Shown here in pieces: positions 1-7,358 of a stretch of 14,658 nucleotides of DNA (position 1 is the first letter of the stretch; each line of letters starts with the position of its first letter). The stretch is from Bacilli bacterium. GTDB taxonomy: Bacteria > Bacillota_I > Bacilli_A > RFN20 > CAG-288. The notes beneath the pieces were generated by a model that worked only from the letters and a program-made list of their open reading frames with translations, was not told where the DNA came from and made no database searches. Position numbers and translations under genes: made by a program. Location of the stretch: the NCBI GenBank assembly GCA_022774485.1, contig JALFLX010000029.1:1-14658 (forward strand). The letters run 5' to 3'.

Positions 1-753
1 TGTGAGCATTTCTTTTCTCTTGCTGTAGTTGATCTCCGGCTTTGCAATAAATCCAGAAAAAGAATATGCGATCCCTTCAAATCTCACCGGATAGAGCGAT
101 TTTGCAATCTGGTTCCCGTAAATCTTCTGGATACACTCTAAAAGATCTCCTCTTCCAGAGGTGCGGAAAATCTCTTTGTCATCGATAAACAAGGAAAAAG
201 AGATGCCCGGGAATCCTAAGGACAGATGCTCACAAGTCTCGATGATAGAATATGTTTCTACCTGATCGCTCTTGAGGTATTTTAATCGGGCAGGCGTGTT
301 AAAGAAGAGATTCTTCACTTCAAAGATGGTTCCTTTTCTCGAGGGAGCATCTTCGATGATCAAAGGAGCATTCGGTTCGCTTTTCACTCTCGTTCCTGCT
401 CCCTCTTCTGTCGCGGTGACAAGCTCGACATGGCTCACCGCTGCAATCGAAGGAAGCGCCTCCCCGCGGAAGCCTAACGTGCGAATTCTAGTGAGGTCAT
501 ATTCGCTTTTCACTTTGCTTGAAGCGTGACGCAAGAAACAGTTCTTGGCATCCTCTCTATCCATACCGGAGCCATCATCTTTGACAATGATGCTTCCTTT
601 TCCGCCATGAGAAACACCGATGTAGATGTTTTTGGCACCTGCATCGATACTATTTTCCACTAGTTCTTTAATGACAGAACTAGGGCGTTCAATCACTTCA
701 CCGGCTGCGATGAGGTTCGCAAGCTCGGGTTTCATCAGCATGATTCTTGACAT
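1..753 (-). CDS. mutL: DNA mismatch repair protein MutL, N-terminal part (runs off the window)
   Basis: MutL is the GHKL-type ATPase that couples MutS mismatch recognition to downstream repair. I translated 251 codons from the ATG at 753; the gene continues past base 1. Visible motifs are LANLIAAGEVIERP (about residues 11-24), the N-box ELVENSIDAGAK with the likely catalytic Glu33 and Asn34, DDGSGM, and LGFRGEALPSIAA (about 92-104), followed by FFNTPARLKYL and the start of the transducer domain. The start is fixed by these motifs and by its junction with mutS: the mutS TAA and the mutL ATG share one base (TAATG), implying translational coupling in a mutS-mutL operon. The C-terminal dimerisation and possible endonuclease domain is outside the window, so nicking activity cannot be judged. 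Confidence 0.97.
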   Translation of the reverse strand, partial: MSRIMLMKPELANLIAAGEVIERPSSVIKELVENSIDAGAKNIYIGVSHGGKGSIIVKDDGSGMDREDAKNCFLRHASSKVKSEYDLTRIRTLGFRGEALPSIAAVSHVELVTATEEGAGTRVKSEPNAPLIIEDAPSRKGTIFEVKNLFFNTPARLKYLKSDQVETYSIIETCEHLSLGFPGISFSLFIDDKEIFRTSGRGDLLECIQKIYGNQIAKSLYPVRFEGIAYSFSGFIAKPEINYSKRKEMLT

Positions 754-3296
754 TAGTGAATCCTTTTCTTGAGATCGATGAGATAGTTGAGAGCGTCAAG
801 AGGAGAGAGTGTCATCGGATCGAGACGTTTCAATTCTTCTCTCAGCTCATCTTTTTTCTCTTCTCTTCTCACTTCTTTTCTCTCTGTCTTCTCAACATTG
901 GACCTGCTCTCTAAGGAAAAGAGAAGTTCATCTGCTCTTTCAATCAGATCATCCGGAAGACCGGCGAGTTTTGCGACATTGACACCATAAGAGCGGTCCA
1001 TGCTCCCCTCTTTCATCTTGTATAAGAATGTGACATGTCCATCATCTTCTTTGACTTCGCAGTGAATATTCTTGACCGCGCTGATTTTCTCTGAGAGTTT
1101 GGTAATCTCATGATAATGGGTGGAGAAGAATGTCTTGCAGTGAATGTTCTTCACGATGTATTCGATAATCGACTGAGCGATTGCCATGCCATCGTAAGTC
1201 GCAGTTCCACGGCCGATTTCATCAAATAAGAACAGAGAGTGAGAATCCGCTTGGGAGAGCGCTTGTGCGACCTCGCTCATCTCTGTCATAAAGGTGGATT
1301 GTCCTTTGATTAAATTATCCGAAGCTCCAATACGTGTAAATAAAGCATCGAAAAGTGGAATTTCACAGCTTTCCGCTGGGACAAAAGAACCGATCTGAGC
1401 CATGATGACAAGGAGACCGAACTCTTTCATATAAGTTGATTTACCGCCCATGTTCGGACCGGTGATAATCAGCACATCGGTATCAGCTTTCATCGAATAA
1501 TCATTGGCGACAAAGAGGACATCAGGACTGGCTTTTTCCAAAATCGGATGTCTCGCCTTTGTGATAGAAATCTCATTGGTCAAAGAGAAATTCGGCCTGA
1601 TGTAATTATTCTCGCTTGCCACATAGGCAAGGCAAAGGAAATAATCGAGTTCCGAAATCGCATCGCTAGAAGCTTGGATCTTTTCTGTGTAAGAAGAGAG
1701 TTTCTTTCTTAACTCCTTGAAAAGCCGATACTCTAAGGAAGTCCTTAGCTCTTTGGCTCTTAAGATCTTATCTTCTTTCTCTTTCAGTTCTTGGGTGATA
1801 TATCTCTCCCCTGTCTTGATGGTCTGTTTTCGGATGTATCCAAACTCTGGTTTCACAAGCGGAACTTGAGAGGCGCTGACTTCGATGTAATAGCCGAAAA
1901 CAGAGTTGTAGCCGACTCTGAGTTTGTGAATACCAGTGCGTTCTTTCTCTTGAATCTCAAGGTTGCTGATCCACTCTTTTGCATCGGTTGTCAAAGAGAT
2001 CACCTCATCTAAGTCCGCATTATATCCACGCTTAAATATCTCTCCCTCTGTAATAGTAATCGGGCAATTCTCAGAGATAGCACTCTCTAAGAGATTCACC
2101 AAATCGGTGTAATCTCCTAAGCGGAGATAAAGTTCCTGAAGCGCAGAGGAGAGAGGACAGAGTCTCTCTAAATCATCACGGATTTTCGGAATCGCTTGGA
2201 GCGATTTTTTCAGTTGAAGAAGATCGTGTCCATTGCAATTTTCATATCCCATACGACAGATGAGACGCTCCATATCAAAGATGCCTTTTAAGTCATCTCG
2301 AAGTGTTTCACGATCGAGGAAGTGATTCACAAAAAGCTCCGTGAGATCAAGTCTTCTCTCCACCTCTGTCAAAGAAGCGCTCGGGTTTAAAATTTGCTCT
2401 TTGAGATAGCGAGTGCCCATCGGAGTTTCAGTCTTGTTTAAAAGCCAGAACAATGTTCCAAATGTCTTTCCATCTAATGATTTGACTAACTCCATGTTGC
2501 TCTGAGCGCTGTAATCGATCTTCATGCTCTTCTTTTCCATCAAGTTCAAAACCGGTTTGAAATAAGAGAGTTCTCTCTTCTCTACATCGGTCATGTAATG
2601 GAAAAGACGCAAGGCAGCATCGATCTGACGAGGATCGTTGAGATTGACAAAGAGCGGTTCTAATTCGATGGAATAAGAAGTGTCGTTAGAATAGGAGATA
2701 CAAACAGTAGAATTCTCTTTCAAGTACATGATCAAAGAAGCATCCGTGTTTGTCGCTAAGACAAGTTCTTTGATCTCTAATGAGAGAATCTTCTCTAAAA
2801 TTTTTTCTCTGCTGTTTTCTAAAGAGAGCATCTTCATCTCTCCGGTCGAGATATCACCATAGCAAAGAAATGCCTGCCTAACATCTAAAGAAAGAGAAGC
2901 GATATAGTTATGCTCTGAGCTGTTGAGATCTAAATTAGCGCCAGGAGTGATGATCTGAACAACATCTCTTTTGACTAATTTCTTTGTGAGTTTTGGATCT
3001 TCCACCTGTTCACAGATCGCGACTTTATATCCGCGATCAATCAGTTTTTGAGCATAGGAAAGATAGGCGTGATGCGGGATACCGCACATTGGGATAAAAG
3101 TTCCGTTTCCCGCTGCTTTTTTGGTTAAGAAAAGCTGCAGTTCCTTAGAACAGAGCTCGGCATCCTCTAAAAACATCTCATAAAAGTCACCGAGACGGAA
3201 AAACAGGATGATGTCTCCATAGCTTTTCTTCATTTGAAGATATTGTTCCACCATCGGAGTATATGTAGGTTCTTTGTTCTCAGGATTCTTTTTCAT
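753..3296 (-). CDS. mutS: DNA mismatch repair protein MutS
   Basis: MutS recognises base mismatches and small loops and uses ATP to recruit MutL. At 847 residues it has normal MutS1 length. The mismatch-binding domain carries GDFYEMF with the Phe-X-Glu wedge at F38 and E40, followed by the conserved MCGIPHHA segment. The connector, lever and clamp regions follow. The C-terminal ATPase has the Walker A GPNMGGKST near residue 608, Walker B LFLFDEIGRGT near 683 and the STHYHE switch near 720. The C-terminal tail is charged and rich in Glu, Lys and Arg. The ATG at 3296 has GAGGT a few bases upstream. The gene is divergent from the hydrolase at 3447 and overlaps mutL by one base. No B. subtilis-style cotE lies upstream on this strand. 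All key residues are present, so it should be functional. Confidence 0.98.
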   Translation of the reverse strand: MKKNPENKEPTYTPMVEQYLQMKKSYGDIILFFRLGDFYEMFLEDAELCSKELQLFLTKKAAGNGTFIPMCGIPHHAYLSYAQKLIDRGYKVAICEQVEDPKLTKKLVKRDVVQIITPGANLDLNSSEHNYIASLSLDVRQAFLCYGDISTGEMKMLSLENSREKILEKILSLEIKELVLATNTDASLIMYLKENSTVCISYSNDTSYSIELEPLFVNLNDPRQIDAALRLFHYMTDVEKRELSYFKPVLNLMEKKSMKIDYSAQSNMELVKSLDGKTFGTLFWLLNKTETPMGTRYLKEQILNPSASLTEVERRLDLTELFVNHFLDRETLRDDLKGIFDMERLICRMGYENCNGHDLLQLKKSLQAIPKIRDDLERLCPLSSALQELYLRLGDYTDLVNLLESAISENCPITITEGEIFKRGYNADLDEVISLTTDAKEWISNLEIQEKERTGIHKLRVGYNSVFGYYIEVSASQVPLVKPEFGYIRKQTIKTGERYITQELKEKEDKILRAKELRTSLEYRLFKELRKKLSSYTEKIQASSDAISELDYFLCLAYVASENNYIRPNFSLTNEISITKARHPILEKASPDVLFVANDYSMKADTDVLIITGPNMGGKSTYMKEFGLLVIMAQIGSFVPAESCEIPLFDALFTRIGASDNLIKGQSTFMTEMSEVAQALSQADSHSLFLFDEIGRGTATYDGMAIAQSIIEYIVKNIHCKTFFSTHYHEITKLSEKISAVKNIHCEVKEDDGHVTFLYKMKEGSMDRSYGVNVAKLAGLPDDLIERADELLFSLESRSNVEKTERKEVRREEKKDELREELKRLDPMTLSPLDALNYLIDLKKRIH

Positions 3297-3323
3297 GCTG
3301 ACCTCGATGAAATACTATCTAAA

Positions 3324-3332
3324 ATTATAGCA
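3324..3332 (-). promoter_or_regulatory. Extended -10 promoter for mutS-mutL
   Basis: On the minus strand the sequence reads TGCTATAAT, a perfect extended -10 element (TGn plus TATAAT), about 28 bases upstream of the mutS ATG. The hexamer expected 17 bases further up is a poor -35, which fits an extended -10 promoter. The GAGGT ribosome-binding site at 3301-3305 follows. Seen in sequence; activity is inferred. Confidence 0.65.
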
Positions 3333-3434
3333 TGAACGAAACTTTTTCCTTTGGAAAAAAGAAAAAAACAAGAAGAGAACTTAGGAGGTAACCCTTCGCC
3401 TCTCTTTGAATTAGTCTTCTTGATTCAAATTGAG

Positions 3435-3440
3435 TATACT
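3435..3440 (+). promoter_or_regulatory. Possible -10 element for the hydrolase gene (leaderless transcript?)
   Basis: TATACT lies seven bases before the ATG at 3447, which would put the transcription start on the start codon itself. No good -35 hexamer is seen at 16-18 bases. A strong AGGAGG occurs at 3383-3388 but no usable start codon lies at a normal distance from it. Weak evidence. Confidence 0.35.
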
Positions 3441-3446
3441 AGTTAC

Positions 3447-4214
3447 ATGAAAACAGAATATCACTTAAAAAAAGACAGCAAAATCACCATAGTCTTTGTC
3501 CACGGAATTATCGGAAGTCCAGTCCGTTTCAAAGATTTATTTCCGCTTGTTCCAGAAAATATCTCTTCGATTGAAGTGGTCTTAGATGGGCATGGAAAAG
3601 AAGCAAAAGACTTTGGAAAAACAAGCCGCAAAAAGTGGGAAGAACAAGTTCATAACATCTTAATAGAGCAAAAAGAGAAACACCAAAAGATTTTGTATGT
3701 CGGCCATTCGATGGGCTGTCTATTCGGAATGAGAGAATCGCTACTTTCTTTGATAGATTATCTTTTCTTGCTCAATGTCCCTACCCGTCCAAAACTCGGC
3801 TTTACGACCATCAAAGAGTGTTTAAAATGCGCTTTTGGAAAAGAAGAAAACTACGATTTTCTGACACCGATTTTCTTAGAGAACTGTTCGATCCAAATGA
3901 CCAAAAATCCATTTATTTATCTCACCTGGATCCCGCGATTTTTCGACCTATTCAAAGAGATTAAACTGACAAAGAAAATCATCCCTGAGGTGAAAGTTCC
4001 TACCATATGTTTCCACTCAGAAAAAGATGAGCTAGTGAGGCAAAAAGCGCTGAAAGATTTGAAGAGAAATCCATCTTTTGATATTCGTGTCTTAAAAGAC
4101 TCCGGTCACTACTACTTGCCTGAACCGTCTCTTAATGAAATGAAAGAAGAATTCATCAAATCAATAGAATATATGCGGAATTTAGCAAATAATAAAGAGA
4201 AACAACCTGAGTAA
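3447..4214 (+). CDS. Alpha/beta hydrolase (esterase/lysophospholipase-like)
   Basis: This is a predicted serine hydrolase of the alpha/beta fold, of 255 residues from the ATG at 3447. The oxyanion-hole strand VFVHGIIGSP lies at 16-25, and the nucleophile elbow GHSMG at 86-90 gives Ser88. The likely acid is Asp194 (HSEKDELV) and the catalytic His is His221 (DSGHYYLPEP). There is no signal peptide, so it is probably cytoplasmic. A variable cap lies around 110-175. The substrate cannot be read from sequence; carboxylester or monoacylglycerol hydrolysis is typical of such proteins. The frame stays open upstream to a TTG at 3351, but homology-like structure begins at 3447. No ribosome-binding site precedes this ATG; TATACT at 3435-3440 would place the transcript start at or next to the ATG. 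It sits opposite in strand between ymcA and mutS, where B. subtilis has cotE. Confidence 0.8.
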   Translation: MKTEYHLKKDSKITIVFVHGIIGSPVRFKDLFPLVPENISSIEVVLDGHGKEAKDFGKTSRKKWEEQVHNILIEQKEKHQKILYVGHSMGCLFGMRESLLSLIDYLFLLNVPTRPKLGFTTIKECLKCAFGKEENYDFLTPIFLENCSIQMTKNPFIYLTWIPRFFDLFKEIKLTKKIIPEVKVPTICFHSEKDELVRQKALKDLKRNPSFDIRVLKDSGHYYLPEPSLNEMKEEFIKSIEYMRNLANNKEKQPE

Positions 4215-4246
4215 TTATTAGAAACATTTATATTTTGCTTATCAAA

Positions 4247-4269
4247 AAGCCGGGCTTAGAACCCGGCTT
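4247..4269 (-). terminator. Intrinsic terminator of the spoVS-miaB-ymcA operon
   Basis: The minus strand has AAGCCGGG, a seven-base loop, then CCCGGCTT followed by further T residues. The ymcA stop codon (TAA, 4256-4258) lies inside the loop, so the last codons of the gene form the left arm. On the plus strand the same hairpin is followed by a C-interrupted T tract and could also weakly end the hydrolase transcript. Confidence 0.85.
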
Positions 4270-4567
4270 CTTCTAATGGTTGAATCAACGCGAAGACTTC
4301 TTCTCTCAAGTGCTTATAGTTGATGACAAGAGGATCGTTATCATATTCGATCTGAAGCTCTTTACAGCGTTTGATCAGGACATCTTTTTCAAGAGTCTTG
4401 ATTTCTTTCAAGTGGCTCTGGATGGCTTTTCTCTCCTGCTGAAGAGAGCAAAGTCTCTTATTTTGAGCGAGCGCTTTTTTCACTTCTCGATAGCGTTTGA
4501 CCACATCGAGTTCACAAAATGACGCCACGAGTTCATCCGCTCTTTTTAACAGTTCTTCTTCAGTCAT
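4256..4567 (-). CDS. ymcA: YlbF/YmcA (RicA)-family regulator
   Basis: This small, highly charged, mostly helical protein (103 residues from the ATG at 4567) belongs by sequence pattern and position to the Com_YlbF family. In B. subtilis the gene at this locus is ymcA (ricA), whose product acts with RicF and RicT as a specificity complex for RNase Y and influences competence, biofilm and sporulation. The helical core is present, but the protein ends near the point where B. subtilis YmcA continues into a ~40-residue tail; cysteines are at 18, 40 and 68. The ATG at 4567 is preferred over an in-frame TTG at 4573 because AGGAG lies about nine bases before the ATG. It overlaps the end of miaB by eight bases (ATGACTGA). 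Function as a RicA is inferred; partner genes are not in the window. Confidence 0.8.
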   Translation of the reverse strand: MTEEELLKRADELVASFCELDVVKRYREVKKALAQNKRLCSLQQERKAIQSHLKEIKTLEKDVLIKRCKELQIEYDNDPLVINYKHLREEVFALIQPLEEAGF

Positions 4568-6011
4568 CGACAAGCTCTCCTAAGAGAGAATACGTCCTGC
4601 TTTCTAAAATTTTCACTTTTCTGATCTGTCCGATCAAAGAGGAGTCTCCTCTCACGTGGACAAGCTTGTTGTGAGGATCATATCCGGAGATCATCTCTTT
4701 GTTGCGATCAGAAACTTTCTCAAAGAGAACTTCCACAGTCTTTCCGACAAACTCTTTGGCTCTGTTTGTCGCAAGCTCATCAATCAACGCTTTCAAACGG
4801 TCGAAGCGCTCGTGTTTGACCTGATCGCTGGTGGAGTCTTTCATGTGATAGGCAGGAGTCCCTGGGCGAGGAGAGAAGATAAAGGTGTAAGCAGCATCAT
4901 ATTTAACCTCGCGGACTAAGGATAATGTCTCCTCAAAGTCCTCATCGCTTTCATCTGGAAATCCGACGATGATATCAGTCGATAAGAATACATCGGGGAG
5001 TCTTTCACGCAGCGCTTTGACAATCTCGAGGTACTCTTCTCTGGTATAACGTCTGTTCATCCTCTTGAGGACACGGTTTGAACCAGACTGAATCGGAAGA
5101 TGAAGATAAGGCATGATGTTCTGATGTCTTTTCATGACATCAAAGACTTCTGTTTTGAAATCAGAAGGATAAGGAGTCACAAAGCGGACACGCTCAATCC
5201 CTGTCTCCGCCACTTTCTCAAGGAGAGAAGCAAAGGCGTATTCATCGTGGAAATCTTTTCCGTAGGCATCCACATTTTGTCCTAACAGAGTGACTTGCTT
5301 ATAGCCTTGCTCTTTAAGACATCTGACTTCCGCTAAGATATCTTCCTCTTTTCGAGAGCGTTCTCTTCCTCTAGTATAAGGAACAATACAATATGTGCAG
5401 AACTTGTCACATCCGTACATGATGTTGACAAAAGCGGTCACTTTGCTCTCTCTACCTTCTTTTCCTTCCGGGAATCCTTCTTCAATCAGATCGGAATTCG
5501 ATTTGACATCGACAATTCCTTCATGGTGGACAAGACAATCTTCTAAGAGAGAATAGAAGGAAGTGATATTGTTGGTTCCGAAAATCAAGGAGACAAAGTT
5601 GAAGTGATCTAACACATAGCGAACTGCTTTTTCTTCCTGCATGACACAGCCGCAGATTGCGATGATTGTATCCTTATTCTTCAAATAAGTCTCTTTGGCT
5701 CTGCCAAGTTCACCGTAAAGGTGATTTTCCGCATTTTCGCGGATTGCGCAAGTGTTGAAAAGAATCAAATCAGCGCCATCAAAATCCTCTTGCTCTTTCA
5801 TGCCTAGAGCAAGGAGGTAACCGCGGAGGATTTCAGAATCACGGACATTGGCCTGACATCCATATGTCTTGATACAAAAAGTCTTTTCCCGCCCCCAAGA
5901 GACAAGAAAAGACGTTGGCTTCATTTCAGCCTGTTTGAAGGAGATGGGTGTATCGTGATTCCGCCCTGCCGCTTTCTTAAAATCAGGAAGCGAAACAAGA
6001 CGCGTTTTCAT
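4560..6011 (-). CDS. miaB: tRNA-2-methylthio-N6-dimethylallyladenosine synthase MiaB
   Basis: MiaB is a radical-SAM methylthiotransferase that converts i6A37 to ms2i6A37 in tRNAs reading UNN codons. The 483-residue protein has the UPF0004 domain with the three auxiliary-cluster cysteines C52 (YGCQAN), C88 (FNTCAIREN) and C122 (CGCVMQE). The radical-SAM motif is C201-X3-C205-X2-C208 (YGCDKFCTYC) followed by YTRGRE, and the last ~65 residues form a TRAM RNA-binding domain. The start at 6011 lacks an obvious ribosome-binding site, but the N-terminal extension contains PISFKQAEMK, resembling the extension of Bacilli MiaB proteins, which supports it. It begins 11 bases after the spoVS stop and ends inside ymcA, so it is probably translated from the spoVS transcript. 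Confidence 0.96.
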   Translation of the reverse strand: MKTRLVSLPDFKKAAGRNHDTPISFKQAEMKPTSFLVSWGREKTFCIKTYGCQANVRDSEILRGYLLALGMKEQEDFDGADLILFNTCAIRENAENHLYGELGRAKETYLKNKDTIIAICGCVMQEEKAVRYVLDHFNFVSLIFGTNNITSFYSLLEDCLVHHEGIVDVKSNSDLIEEGFPEGKEGRESKVTAFVNIMYGCDKFCTYCIVPYTRGRERSRKEEDILAEVRCLKEQGYKQVTLLGQNVDAYGKDFHDEYAFASLLEKVAETGIERVRFVTPYPSDFKTEVFDVMKRHQNIMPYLHLPIQSGSNRVLKRMNRRYTREEYLEIVKALRERLPDVFLSTDIIVGFPDESDEDFEETLSLVREVKYDAAYTFIFSPRPGTPAYHMKDSTSDQVKHERFDRLKALIDELATNRAKEFVGKTVEVLFEKVSDRNKEMISGYDPHNKLVHVRGDSSLIGQIRKVKILESRTYSLLGELVDD

Positions 6012-6022
6012 GTTTGTTTCGA

Positions 6023-6364
6023 TTAGGCGGCTAAATCTTCGTGTTTGGGAACATCGGAAGAGACAGCGTGCTCAGGATCGAAGTCAACCTTTCTGATGTG
6101 GAGCATGATGGTGGTGACTTCTCTGCTCTCACTCTCGGGTTCAGAGAAATTCTGCATTAAGAATTCCGGCTGGATGACGATGTCAGATTTGACCTCATCG
6201 TCCTTTAAGAATCTTCTGGCGACGATGCAAGCCTTGAGAGCCTGGTTAAGAGCAGAAGCTCCGACTAAGGAGATCTGAACAGCTCCATCCTGACGGATGT
6301 TACCAGCGATAGCGCCAGCTAATTTTTGAATTTGGGTGTTGCCACTAGCTTTTAATGTAGTCAT
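6023..6364 (-). CDS. spoVS: Stage V sporulation protein S (SpoVS) family
   Basis: SpoVS proteins are small Alba-like proteins; in B. subtilis SpoVS affects septation and coat assembly, but homologues are common in non-sporulating bacteria. From the ATG at 6364 the protein is 113 residues. It begins MTTLKASGNTQIQKLAGAIA and carries the family signature VGASALNQALKACIVARRF (about 33-51). The start is chosen because the family alignment begins here and GAGG lies ten bases upstream; the frame is open to 6484, but that extension runs through the promoter. B. subtilis SpoVS is 86 residues, so this one has an acidic C-terminal tail of about 20 residues (DPEHAVSSDVPKHEDLAA) not usual for the family. 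It is first in the spoVS-miaB-ymcA operon. Confidence 0.93.
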   Translation of the reverse strand: MTTLKASGNTQIQKLAGAIAGNIRQDGAVQISLVGASALNQALKACIVARRFLKDDEVKSDIVIQPEFLMQNFSEPESESREVTTIMLHIRKVDFDPEHAVSSDVPKHEDLAA

Positions 6365-6389
6365 TTTAGAAAAACCTCTTTCTGCGATT

Positions 6390-6417
6390 ATTATATCCCT
6401 TTTTGAATCATTTACAA
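6390..6417 (-). promoter_or_regulatory. SigA-type promoter of spoVS-miaB-ymcA
   Basis: On the minus strand TTGTAA (6412-6417) and TATAAT (6390-6395) are separated by 16 bases. Transcription should start near 6383, giving a leader of about 20 bases with GAGG before the spoVS ATG. A clear housekeeping-type promoter, with no obvious sporulation sigma signature. Confidence 0.75.
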
Positions 6418-6441
6418 CACGTTGAGGACGACAAAAAGGTG

Positions 6442-6457
6442 TTTTTTCATGAAAAAA
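6442..6457. repeat. 16-bp perfect palindrome
   Basis: TTTTTTCATGAAAAAA reads identically on both strands. One half is the T tract of the ymdB terminator, and the element lies 25 bases upstream of the spoVS -35. It may be only a by-product of the T tract, or a protein site. Confidence 0.5.
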
Positions 6458-6522
6458 GCCACTTCTAACGATCCTCATTGCCAATTTGCGGCGCAGATAG
6501 GATTCATTTAGAATGTGGCTTT
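6452..6522 (-). terminator. Long-armed terminator after ymdB
   Basis: On the minus strand the arm AAAGCCAC plus TTCTAA-complement (6508-6522) pairs with TTAGAAGTGGCTTT (6455-6468), with one bulged base, followed by TTTTTT (6452-6457). The ~39-base apical part has a second helix (ATCCT/AGGAT) around a GC-rich centre. It sits about 45 bases after the ymdB stop and just upstream of the spoVS promoter. The size is larger than a plain terminator hairpin. Confidence 0.75.
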
Positions 6523-6565
6523 CTTTTACAAAATCTTGAATTGGTATCCCTTAAATGTACAATCT

Positions 6566-7357
6566 TCAGCACATAACTTCATTAATTAAGGAATATTCAA
6601 CCACTTTTTTCTGCTCGATATCGATGACAAGAGAGACCGCGTTAACAAGCTTTCTTCCCTTCCGTGGAATCGCATTTAGCGAAGGAATACCAGTCACCGT
6701 GCGGTAGATAGCACCGTCAAGCTCAACGCCGAGAGAGGAGTCATACGCTCCGTTCATACCGGCATCAGTCAAGAAGAATGTGCCGTTAGCAAGAATCTTC
6801 GCATCGTTTGTCTGAACGTGAGTGTGTGTGCCGATAACAGCAGTGACTCTACCTTTGGCATATTCAGCAAGGCAGCGTTTTTCAGCAGTGGCTTCCGCAT
6901 GGAAATCCACGAAGATGATATCGCTGTTTAGCGTTTTAAGAATCTCATCTAGGGCGTAAAAAGGATTTGACTGAGTCATCGGGAGGAACACTCTTCCGAT
7001 GAGGTTGATCACACTGATTGTCACTCCGTTTTTAAGAGTGAATGTCTTCACTCCTTTTCCAGGGACAGCGGGATCTAAGTTGTAAGGTCTGATCTGATCT
7101 TGCATCTCAGAAGCGCATTTGATGCTATCAGGATTGTTGAAAAAGTGATTTCCGCTGGTGATGCAGTCGATTCCACAGGCTTTTAGCTGGCGGTAATGTT
7201 CTAAGGAGCAACCGTGACCATGAGTCGTGTTCTCCCCGTTGGCGATGACAAAGTCGATGGAATCTTTTTCGCGATGCTGTGACAGATACGCTTTTACCGC
7301 TTCTCTTCCTAAAGGTCCGACGATATCACCGAAGAACAATACCTTGATGGTGCTCAT
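6566..7357 (-). CDS. ymdB: YmdB-family metallophosphoesterase (2',3'-cyclic-nucleotide phosphodiesterase)
   Basis: YmdB is a cytoplasmic calcineurin-like phosphodiesterase; the B. subtilis protein hydrolyses cyclic nucleotide monophosphates and affects biofilm and late adaptive gene expression. From the ATG at 7357 the protein is 263 residues, the family length. Metal-binding motifs are GDIVGPLGR at the N-terminus (Asp11), ANGENTTHGHG, SGNHFFNN and GTHTHVQTND. The frame is open upstream to 7447, but that part overlaps rny. The ATG lies one base after the rny TGA (7359-7361), with no good ribosome-binding site, so its translation is probably coupled to rny. It ends with TGA. Because rny has a premature stop, ribosomes may not reach this junction and ymdB output could be reduced (inference). 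Confidence 0.93.
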   Translation of the reverse strand: MSTIKVLFFGDIVGPLGREAVKAYLSQHREKDSIDFVIANGENTTHGHGCSLEHYRQLKACGIDCITSGNHFFNNPDSIKCASEMQDQIRPYNLDPAVPGKGVKTFTLKNGVTISVINLIGRVFLPMTQSNPFYALDEILKTLNSDIIFVDFHAEATAEKRCLAEYAKGRVTAVIGTHTHVQTNDAKILANGTFFLTDAGMNGAYDSSLGVELDGAIYRTVTGIPSLNAIPRKGRKLVNAVSLVIDIEQKKVVEYSLINEVMC

Positions 7358-7358
7358 A

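Noticed and set aside
787..990. Antisense open frames within mutS, recA, miaB and the dehydrogenase
   Set aside because: They are shadows of strongly conserved coding frames and lack starts with ribosome-binding sites.
3351..3446. TTG start at 3351 extending the hydrolase by 32 residues
   Set aside because: The extension is low-complexity Lys/Glu sequence, lacks a ribosome-binding site and overlaps the mutS promoter area; the fold begins after the ATG at 3447.
6365..6484. 40-residue N-terminal extension of SpoVS
   Set aside because: It would be read through the spoVS promoter and part of the upstream terminator; the family begins at the ATG at 6364.
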